This document shows positions 44,324 through 51,026 of a DNA stretch of 64,000 nt, one piece after another. Below the pieces are notes generated by a model. That model worked only from the letters and a program-made list of their open reading frames with translations, had not been told where the DNA came from and did not search any database. Every line of letters begins with the position of its first letter. The stretch's first letter is position 1. Both the position numbers and the translations under genes were made by a program. Source of the DNA: Trebonia kvetii (GTDB lineage Bacteria; Actinomycetota; Actinomycetes; Streptosporangiales; Streptosporangiaceae); NCBI RefSeq assembly GCF_007827045.1, contig NZ_RPFW01000004.1:186001-250000 (forward strand), written 5' to 3'.

Positions 44324-46073
44324 TCACTGGTAGGGCAGCGCCTGCAAAGAAAACAGCTCCGCGTAGATGCCGTCGGCGGCGATCAGTTCCTCGTGGGTGC
44401 CCGATTCCGCGAGGCGGCCGCCGCTGAGCACGTAGATACGGTCGGCGGACCGAACGGTGGAGAAGCGATGCGAGATGAGCAGTACGGAACGGCCGGCGAG
44501 CAGCTCGCGGATGCGCGCCGTTGATGAACGCAGGGCCGAGCAGCGTCTCATATCCCTCGGGCAGCGTGCCGATGTCCGCGTCGGCGCCAGAGCGCTCGGC
44601 GGCGCGAACGATCGAGGCGGTGTCCGCGTGCCGCTCGTGCCTGCCGAGTGCGATGTTGTCCCCGGCGGACAGCGCGTACCTGATGAAGTCCTGGAAGATG
44701 ATCGCCGACTTGCTCAGCAGCTCGCGGTTCTCGACCTCACGGGTGTCCTGCCCGTCCCAGCAGATCCGCCCCTCGCCCGGCAGGTAAAGCCCGGCGAGCA
44801 GCTTGGCGAGCGTAGTCTTGCCCGACCCGTTGGCGCCGACAAGCGCGACCACCTCGCCAGGCTCGATGCGCAGCGATACCTCGTGCAGCGCGACGCGCTC
44901 TGAGCCCGGATAGCGGAAGCTCACCCGCTCCGCGGTGATCAAGCCGAACCGGGGCGGCCGCGTCGTCGACGCCGTTGGATCGGCCGCCGCGGCTGGCAGG
45001 GGAGTGGCGGCAGGGCCGGCGAACGCGAGGAAGTCGTCGAGGAACATCGCCGACTCCTGCAGCATCCCCGCGCTCTGCCCGGCAAACGCGAGCCGCTGGC
45101 CCAGCATGACGAGCGCGGCTGCGCCCGCGCCCGCCGAGGACAGTGCCAGGTGACCGGAGACGGCGAGCCACAGGATGCCGATGATGGCGACCGCGATCGT
45201 CGCGGAGCTCGCCAGGTCGGCGGCCACGACGGTGCGCAGTTGCCTGGACGAGACCCGGCGCATCTCCGCGATGCGCTCGTCGTAGAGGCGGTCGTGCCTG
45301 GCGCGCAGAAAGCCGGCCAGGCCGAACGCGCGGACCTCCTTCGCCGCGTCGCGTCCGGTCAGCAGGCTGGCCAGGTAGCTGCGCTCGCGGTCGCGCGGGG
45401 TCATGATGGCGCCGAACACGTAGAAGGCGCGGCCGCGGCGGCCGCTGGCCAGCCAGCCGGGTATCAGCGCGAGCAGCGCCACGGGCACGAGTTCGGGCGC
45501 CACCGCGAGCAGCGCGACGGCCGCACCGATCGCGCCGGCCAGCGAGCGCCCGAGCCCTTGCAGGCCGAAGACCAGCTGCGGCACGCGCATCACGCCCATC
45601 TGGGCCCGCGCCGCGTGGTCGTGGAACTCCGGCTGATCGAATGCGGCAAGGTCGACAGCGCAGGTCACGTCGAGGATCTTGTCCTGCGCGTACCGCGAGG
45701 TCAGCTCGGTCAGCAGTCGCTGCTGCTCCCGCAGCACCGCCCCTGCCGCCCCCAGCCCGGCCGTGATGACGCCGAGAACGGCGGCGCTCGGCCACACCCC
45801 GGCCAGGCCGGCGGTCGTGTGCTGCGCCGTCAGCACCGACTCGAGCAGCCGCCTGCCCACCACCACCTCGGCCGCGACCCCGATGCCCGACAGCACCTCG
45901 AGCAGGGCGATCACGATCAGCTCGCGCCGTCCCGCGCGCCAGGTGATGGCCAGCCCCGCCGCCACCAGCCGCGGAATGTCCCTGGCAGAGCGGCCACCGC
46001 CCATGGCGTTGATCTCGAAGATCGTCGGCCCGGCGCGCTTACCTCCCGGACTCGGCCCGGAGGGGACGTACAT
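44324..46073 (-). pseudogene. ABC exporter with deleted signature/Walker B (frameshifted)
   Basis: From ATG 46073 (or 46004) a normal type I exporter domain is encoded, then an NBD with Walker A LVGANGSGKTTLAKLL and Q-loop IIFQDF, as far as LPEGYETLLGPAF. The next expected about 45 residues (signature LSGG, Walker B, D-loop) are missing. The D-loop/H-switch part continues in another frame from about 44525 (ARIRELLAGRSVLLISHRFS) to the natural end AELFSLQALPYQ at 44324. The deletion is out of frame, so the 46073 frame runs to 44160 with nonsense. The product cannot hydrolyse ATP. Confidence 0.85.
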
Positions 46074-46153
46074 ATCTCACATGATCGCGCCTATCCGGCC
46101 ATGCGACGCACCGGTTTTCGCTTGCGCGGTGCGGATGTCAGCCAGTGAGGCCG

Positions 46154-48148
46154 CTATTCCCTGTCGGTGATCAGCAGGCCGTCGTAGGCGAGGTCGTTGC
46201 GGCGGTCGACCGTGCTGCGGTCCTGGCCGTGGACTACGCGCAGCGGCGTGCCGACCCAGCGCAGCCGGGCGTCGTCGGCCGGCCCGGGGGACCCGGACGG
46301 CAGCCAGGTGCCGTAGCGGACCATGCCGTCGGCCAGATGCTGCGCCGTTGCCTGCGCAAGCACCGGAACGTCCGCGATTTCCGCCGCCAGCGGCTCGGCA
46401 GCCGCGCCCTCGACGGCGGCGTCGTCAACTTCGCCCGCGAGAACCGTGTCGCCGGCGAAGACGGCGCGGCGGAACCCTCGCAGCAGGCGTGGCACGTCGT
46501 CGGCCGCGATCCGATCGGTGCCCGCTGCCAAGAGCCAGCCGAGCGCCTCGGCGCCGAGACCGTCGAGCAGCGTGCCGGCCGCCTCGAATGGCACCTGGAG
46601 GACCGGCACCACCAGGAAGAACGACTGCCAGGCGGCTAGCCGCGCCGCCGACTGTGCATCGGTTGCCTGATCGTCGGCTGCCTGATCGGCGACGGCCGAA
46701 TTTTCCCCGGAGATAAGGTCCATGAGCGCGGCCAGGTTGGCCTCGAACACTTCCGCCCGCGCCACGATGAGCGCCTTGTGCAGTTCGATGGCGGCGATGA
46801 ACGCCTCGGTGCGCGCGTTCACGTACTCCTCGTCGGCCCACGGCGCCGACGTCTCCCGCCATTCGATGAGCGCGGGGTCTTCCGTCTCGTTCTGCGACGG
46901 CCCTACCGGCACGTGGTCGCCCCACCGTTGCCTGGCCGCGTCGACCGCCTCGGCGTGCGGCTCCATCTCAGCGGCAAGCCGGGCGACCTCGGCGATCTTC
47001 TCTTCGGCGTCGGCATGCGCCGCCGTCACGCTTGCGTGCAGTGCCTCCGCGTCGCGCAGCGCCGCCTTCCACCGCTGCTCCGCCGCCTCGCACGCGGTGC
47101 GCAGCTCGCGGCGGCCCAGCGACCAGCTGCGCCAGTTCCTGCCGCGGCGCACCCCGCCGGCCACTGCGACCGACAGCGCACCGCGCGACCGCAGCGCCTC
47201 CACCCCTTGCGGTGTCACGGTCGTCATGGCCGGCCGGCTCAGGTCATGGGCACCGAGCGCGGCGAGCGTGGTCCGGTACTCCTCCTCCGCCGCGGCCGCC
47301 CGTTCCCTGGCCGCGGGCTCACGCTTCTCCAGGTCCGCGACGCCGGCCTGCGCGGACTCGACGCGACAGGATGCCTCCTCGCAGGCCTGCTCGAGTTGAG
47401 AGAGGCGGGTGAGTGCGGTTGCGACCGCCATCCGTTCTGTGGCTAGCCTCTCGGCCTTTCCCATCGTGGAGCGGAACCACTCCACGCAGGCCGGCCAGTA
47501 GATCGTGGTGCCCTTCAGCCGCCGCAGCGCGGCGGCCATGGACTCGCCCGCGGGGAACAGCACGTCGGTGCCCCGCATCGTGCCGTGCCACCAGCGCTCG
47601 GCGAAGCCCCGGTTGGCGGGCTGGTCGGCGAGCCGGGCGGCGAGCATCGCCCACGCGCCGACCCCGTCCGACAGCCGCGCCGTGGACGCGAAGTAGTCGA
47701 CCCGCGCGGCACGGTCGCGCCAGCGCGCACCGAGCGGCGGCAGGCCGGGAGACTGGCGCAGCACCCCGGTGGCGCGCTCCGGTGACGCGAGCACGATCTC
47801 GGAGCCCACCAATTCTGGTACGGGCGCGACGACGATGTGCGAGCCCCAGGCCAGCGGCTCGCCGAACGCCGCCCCCGGGTCCGGCAATTCGGCGATGCGC
47901 CGCGCCCGTTCGGTGACGATCGCGGCGACCAGGTCGCCGTACACCTCGGACACCCCGGTTCCCGGCGGTGCGTGCACCGCGAACAGCCCGCCGTCACCAA
48001 GCTCCGCGATGGCCTCGTTCACCGCGAACTGCTCGCTGCGCACCAGCACGCCATCCGACGGCCACCGCCCGGCCGGCGTGCGCCCCGGCGCGCACCCGTC
48101 ACGCACTACAAGCGGCTCAAGCCGAACGTCGATTCTTTCACCATCCAT
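46154..48148 (-). CDS. SF1-helicase-like protein with degenerate ATPase motifs and coiled coil
   Basis: About 664 residues from ATG 48148 (MDGERIDVRLEP). The opening PAGRWPS...SEQFAVNEAIAEL and GGLFAVHAPPGTG match the core start of large actinomycete AAA_11/AAA_12 helicases, but Walker A reads PPGTGVS instead of PPGTGKT. A long Ala/Glu/Arg-rich coiled-coil insert (about 245-420) follows. The region GLGAEALGWLLAAGTDR corresponds to the Walker B GWLLIDEAGQA, with DEAGQ replaced. The end (RYGTWLP, WVGTPLRVVHGQD, NDLAYDGLL) matches the middle of the helicase core, so the C-terminal RecA domain and the usual long N-terminal part are both absent. The frame is intact over 2 kb, suggesting a maintained pseudo-ATPase rather than fresh decay. 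Confidence 0.65.
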   Translation of the reverse strand: MDGERIDVRLEPLVVRDGCAPGRTPAGRWPSDGVLVRSEQFAVNEAIAELGDGGLFAVHAPPGTGVSEVYGDLVAAIVTERARRIAELPDPGAAFGEPLAWGSHIVVAPVPELVGSEIVLASPERATGVLRQSPGLPPLGARWRDRAARVDYFASTARLSDGVGAWAMLAARLADQPANRGFAERWWHGTMRGTDVLFPAGESMAAALRRLKGTTIYWPACVEWFRSTMGKAERLATERMAVATALTRLSQLEQACEEASCRVESAQAGVADLEKREPAARERAAAAEEEYRTTLAALGAHDLSRPAMTTVTPQGVEALRSRGALSVAVAGGVRRGRNWRSWSLGRRELRTACEAAEQRWKAALRDAEALHASVTAAHADAEEKIAEVARLAAEMEPHAEAVDAARQRWGDHVPVGPSQNETEDPALIEWRETSAPWADEEYVNARTEAFIAAIELHKALIVARAEVFEANLAALMDLISGENSAVADQAADDQATDAQSAARLAAWQSFFLVVPVLQVPFEAAGTLLDGLGAEALGWLLAAGTDRIAADDVPRLLRGFRRAVFAGDTVLAGEVDDAAVEGAAAEPLAAEIADVPVLAQATAQHLADGMVRYGTWLPSGSPGPADDARLRWVGTPLRVVHGQDRSTVDRRNDLAYDGLLITDRE

Positions 48149-48246
48149 CGGCACACCTGCCCCCTCGGCATCGTGACCGCGCCCCAATTGTGATCCTCTT
48201 TAATCCTGATCGTTCTGGCCCCAAGAACCTCAGGAGGAAGGGCAGG

Positions 48247-48300
48247 ATGAAGAACCTCATCGATGCCGTGATGCAAAGATTACGGTCAGTCATGCGATAA
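48247..48300 (+). CDS. Possible 17-residue amphipathic peptide
   Basis: Frame MKNLIDAVMQRLRSVMR preceded by a perfect AGGAGG at 48232-48237 (9 bp spacing). The sequence makes a cationic amphipathic helix. It lies in the divergent region upstream of the pseudo-helicase, where no larger gene competes. It could be a leader or toxin-like peptide, or chance. Confidence 0.3.
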   Translation: MKNLIDAVMQRLRSVMR

Positions 48301-48389
48301 CGCGCGAGAGTTAGCAAATCTCCTTTCCGCAACCGAATGCGCACCCCGATATCGTTTGCGCCAGATGGACGGGACGGAAGAAATCGGGC

Positions 48390-48518
48390 ATGGCGGGCCC
48401 GGAATGGCGCAAGCATCGCCCCACCCGCCACACCCCGCTCGGCACCGACGCCACCCTCTACGTCCCCGCCGTGTCCTCCCCAGACGACCCGGAAGACGAC
48501 GAAGACGATGCCTCGTAG
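48390..48518 (+). CDS. Possible 42-residue protein with acidic tail
   Basis: Frame MAGPEWRKHRPTRHTPLGTD, then ATLYVPAVSS and an Asp/Glu-rich tail DDPEDDEDDAS. It is followed immediately by a 21 bp perfect hairpin, which supports it as a transcribed unit. Basic head and acidic tail are reminiscent of small regulatory or DNA-mimic proteins, but family and function are unknown. Confidence 0.4.
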   Translation: MAGPEWRKHRPTRHTPLGTDATLYVPAVSSPDDPEDDEDDAS

Positions 48519-48520
48519 AC

Positions 48521-48579
48521 GAGTGAGTACCGTTAGGCCGGTTCTGGCCCGGTTCTGGCCGGCCTAACGGTACTCACTC
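48521..48579 (+). terminator. Hairpin terminator, 21 bp arms
   Basis: A perfect 21 bp inverted repeat (arm begins GAGTGAGTACCGTTAGGCCG, loop 17 nt) directly after the 42-residue frame and just beyond the stop of the leftward duplicated small gene, so it can terminate both. Confidence 0.85.
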
Positions 48580-48598
48580 AACGGAAGAGACTGGCTCG

Positions 48599-48876
48599 CC
48601 GGCTCACTGGGCTTCACGTGGACGCGGTACCGCGCAATTCGCGACAGCCGGGCGGTGGTTCGCCCGCTTGGTTCCCGCGTTCCCCGTGACGGCGAGCCGG
48701 AGCGAGTGCCCGGCCCGTCCGATGGCGGCGGCCATCTGTCCGGTCGTGATGTCGGCTTCCCGCTGCTGTGCCGCGGTGAGCGGCCGTTCCGCCTGATAGA
48801 GCAGGTACGAGATGTTCATCGTTCTTACCTCCGAAATCTAAGTTAGGGAGGTGCTGTTCCCGCGGTGTTCCCGCCG
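48599..48876. repeat. Direct repeat copy A (about 280 bp) flanking hipBA
   Basis: Nearly the same sequence recurs at about 50606-50892 in the same orientation. It covers the small gene, its leader and promoter region, with many identical stretches (for example the leader around CCTCCGAAATCTAAGTTAGG). Divergence is concentrated at the gene's 3' end. Confidence 0.85.
48604..48819 (-). CDS. Duplicated small protein A (71 residues)
   Basis: Frame MNISYLLYQAERPLTAAQQR followed by EADITTGQMAAAIGRAGHSL and a variable basic C-terminus. It is almost identical to the 68-residue protein at 50629. The Shine-Dalgarno GGAGGT is 8 bp from the ATG and can pair with an upstream ACCTCC. The N-terminal LLYQAERP motif is typical of small actinomycete proteins of unknown function. 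It lies immediately downstream of hipA and upstream of a strong hairpin. Confidence 0.7.
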   Translation of the reverse strand: MNISYLLYQAERPLTAAQQREADITTGQMAAAIGRAGHSLRLAVTGNAGTKRANHRPAVANCAVPRPREAQ

Positions 48877-48918
48877 CGAGGTGGCCGTGGCTGCCTTGGC
48901 CCGACCGCGAAGACGCAC

Positions 48919-50175
48919 TCAGGCGGTGCTCAGCGACCGGGCGATGCGGCGCTGGTCAGTCTCGTAGGCGTCGGCCATCCGAACGACCTGAGCCTTGGGC
49001 AGTCCGAGATCGGCGGCGACTCGCCGCCAGCCGGCCGTGGCCCGCTCGACGTCGGTGACGATCGCGGCAGCGTCGTGCGCCGGGAGCCGGAAGTAGCCGC
49101 TCACCGACATCGCGGTCTCGATGCTCGCGGCGTCGTCATCGATGTCGATCGCTGTGGTCAGCCGGCTTGGACTGTCCGGACTGGGATTCAGGTCGTAGGC
49201 AGGTGACAGAAGCCACCCGTCACGCTCTCGCAGGAAGGCGTGGTTGCGTAGGTGATCGTCGGTGTTCGCGGTGAGGATCGAGAAGACGATCCGCCGGAAA
49301 AGCTGACGCAGGTCACCACCGGCCCGGGGGGAGTGCCGCTCGATGATCTCACCGATCTCGAGGTAGCTGCGCCGCTCGCCGTCGCCTGCCTCCAGCATGG
49401 TGAGCGCGCTGGTGAAGCCGATCCGCTGGCCATCTCGTCGGTCGAATCGTTCCACGAGCAGCACGTGCCGCCCTGCGACAGGGAGCAACTCGGACTCGGC
49501 CACCGTTACGCCAGCCCGCCGGGCGAGCCGCAGCTGCACCTCTTCCCAGGCAGGCGCATCCCACTGGTCGCTGCCGGCCCGCGGAAATTTCGCGATCGTC
49601 AGCCGCCCGGCCGCATCGGTGATCGCCGCCTTCGGGCGCGCACCGCCCAGTGAACTGCCGGCATCGATGAGGTCCGCGATGTCCCTGTCGAAGGTGCCTT
49701 CAGACTCCAGTCGCTCCGCGGCACGCATGAGCCGGGCGACTTCAATCAGTCGCGGGACCGCATGGTGATGCCGTGAGTAGTAGCTGTCACTCCCTGACTG
49801 CCGGAACCTTATGGCCCCCTGCCGGGTGTCGTCCCGGACGCCGAGCAGGAAGTCCGCCTTGCCCAACGTTCGCGGCGTGCTGGCCGACGCCCGGGCACGC
49901 TCCCGCTCTTCGCGCCGCATGAGATTCTCTCCCCAGCGGTCTGGGGCGCTGTCGGCGAAGGCGCTGAACATCGCCCGACCAGGTGGCGTGTGGAACACCC
50001 CGGCCGCCTTCGGCAGCACCGGGTCAAGTGAGTAACCACGGGAACTGGTCAGATAGGAATCTGCATAGCGGAAAGACGCGGACTGTCCGCCGCGCCCGTG
50101 CACCCAGAGCGTTCCCGCGACGACTTCGCGCCCGTCGATCTCCACGGTGACCTCGACGGGAAGGCGCTCGGCCAT
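48919..50175 (-). CDS. hipA: HipA-family serine/threonine kinase toxin
   Basis: A 418-residue HipA protein. It has the N-terminal couple domain (VEVTVEIDGREVVAGTLWVH), the phosphate-binding GSSLGGARPKA loop, ATP-site FPRAG, catalytic NTDDHLRNHAFL and metal-binding LSPAYDLNPSP. All HipA catalytic residues appear intact, so kinase activity on a tRNA synthetase-type target is plausible. Its ATG overlaps the stop of the upstream antitoxin gene by one base (TGATG). The module lies between two direct repeats. Confidence 0.92.
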   Translation of the reverse strand: MAERLPVEVTVEIDGREVVAGTLWVHGRGGQSASFRYADSYLTSSRGYSLDPVLPKAAGVFHTPPGRAMFSAFADSAPDRWGENLMRREERERARASASTPRTLGKADFLLGVRDDTRQGAIRFRQSGSDSYYSRHHHAVPRLIEVARLMRAAERLESEGTFDRDIADLIDAGSSLGGARPKAAITDAAGRLTIAKFPRAGSDQWDAPAWEEVQLRLARRAGVTVAESELLPVAGRHVLLVERFDRRDGQRIGFTSALTMLEAGDGERRSYLEIGEIIERHSPRAGGDLRQLFRRIVFSILTANTDDHLRNHAFLRERDGWLLSPAYDLNPSPDSPSRLTTAIDIDDDAASIETAMSVSGYFRLPAHDAAAIVTDVERATAGWRRVAADLGLPKAQVVRMADAYETDQRRIARSLSTA

Positions 50176-50501
50176 CAGTCGCGCACCCGCTTGGGCAGGA
50201 TCTCATCCATGCGGAGCCGGCCGACATCGGTCTCGTACGGGTCGGCCGCCTTAACCACGGCGTCCATGATGCCGATGGTCCGCAGCACACGGAACAGGTT
50301 CTCCATGCTCACGGTGCCCTTGCCCTGTTCGATCGCACGGAGGGTGTCCCGCGAGATCCCGGACCGTTCGGCCACTTGGGCCGCAGTCAGCCGGTTCAGC
50401 TTCCGCCAGTTCGACACGTGCGTGCCGAGCACGCGCAGCGAACGCGCGACAGAGAGCGGCGTGGCGAGTTGATCCCTAGCGGCTGACACATTCTTCATCA
50501 T
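50175..50501 (-). CDS. hipB: HipB-like Xre antitoxin
   Basis: A 108-residue protein with one helix-turn-helix (NRLTAAQVAERSGISRDTLR, AIEQGKGTVSMENLFRVLRT). It represses its own operon and neutralises HipA in characterised systems. The C-terminal DPYETDVGRLRMDEILPKRV tail probably contacts HipA. It is translationally coupled to hipA. Start is ATG 50501; the next codon is also ATG. Confidence 0.9.
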   Translation of the reverse strand: MMKNVSAARDQLATPLSVARSLRVLGTHVSNWRKLNRLTAAQVAERSGISRDTLRAIEQGKGTVSMENLFRVLRTIGIMDAVVKAADPYETDVGRLRMDEILPKRVRD

Positions 50502-50578
50502 AGCCGATAATGACGAATGTAGTAGGCATTAGATCGGCAGTCTCCGCCGAACCAGCCTTGCGAGACGGCAAGAGAGAA

Positions 50579-50615
50579 GTGAGCCGGTGACCCCGCCAGG
50601 TGGTCACCGGCTCAC
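50579..50615 (-). terminator. Hairpin terminator after duplicated small gene B
   Basis: A perfect 14 bp inverted repeat (GTGAGCCGGTGACC / GGTCACCGGCTCAC, loop 9 nt) just beyond the stop of the leftward small gene and upstream of hipB, which it would insulate. Confidence 0.8.
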
Positions 50616-50628
50616 TGGCTTTCTGGGC

Positions 50629-50835
50629 TTAACGCGGACGCGGCACCGCGCACGTCGCGACGACCGGTCGGCGGTGCGCCCGCTTCGTCCCCGCGAACCC
50701 CGTGACGGCGAGCCGAAGCGTGTGCCCGGCCCGTCCGATGGCGGCGGCCATCTGTCCAGTCGTGATGTCGGCTTCCCGCTGCTGTGCCGCGGTGAGCGGC
50801 CGTTCCGCCTGATAGAGCAGGTACGAGATGTTCAT
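50629..50835 (-). CDS. Duplicated small protein B (68 residues)
   Basis: Paralogue of the protein at 48604: the first 38 residues are identical (MNISYLLYQAERPLTAAQQR onward), then it diverges after AGHTLRLAVTGFAGTKRAHR. It has the same leader with the GGAGGT Shine-Dalgarno facing an ACCTCC 20 bp upstream. It is the first gene of the repeat-hipBA-repeat unit on the minus strand. Confidence 0.7.
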   Translation of the reverse strand: MNISYLLYQAERPLTAAQQREADITTGQMAAAIGRAGHTLRLAVTGFAGTKRAHRRPVVATCAVPRPR

Positions 50836-50842
50836 CGTTCTT

Positions 50843-50868
50843 ACCTCCGAAATCTAAGTTAGGGAGGT
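50843..50868 (-). promoter_or_regulatory. Possible ribosome-binding-site hairpin (also at 48827-48852)
   Basis: On the minus strand ACCTCC, a 14-nt spacer containing CTAACTTAG and GGAGGT lie just before the ATG, so the Shine-Dalgarno can base-pair with the upstream hexamer. The element is identical in both copies of the repeat. Confidence 0.35.
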
Positions 50869-51026
50869 GCTGTTCCCGCGGTGTTCCCGCCGGGCGGAGC
50901 GGCTGATGCCTTGGCGGAGCGGCGGCGGGGCGCGGGAATAAGACGTCCGGCGGGCACGGAGCGTGGGCGCGGTAGAGCAGGAAAAAGCATGTCAGGAATG
51001 TCGGTCCGCGCCGCGATAATGAATGG

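Larger units (their letters stand above)
50606..50892. repeat. Direct repeat copy B (about 285 bp) flanking hipBA
   Basis: Second copy of the repeat at 48599-48876, offset by about 2.0 kb and in the same orientation. The two copies enclose hipB and hipA exactly. Confidence 0.85.

Noticed and set aside
46154-48148. Pseudo-helicase as an active helicase gene
   Set aside because: Walker A lacks Lys, the DEAGQ box is missing and the second RecA domain is absent.
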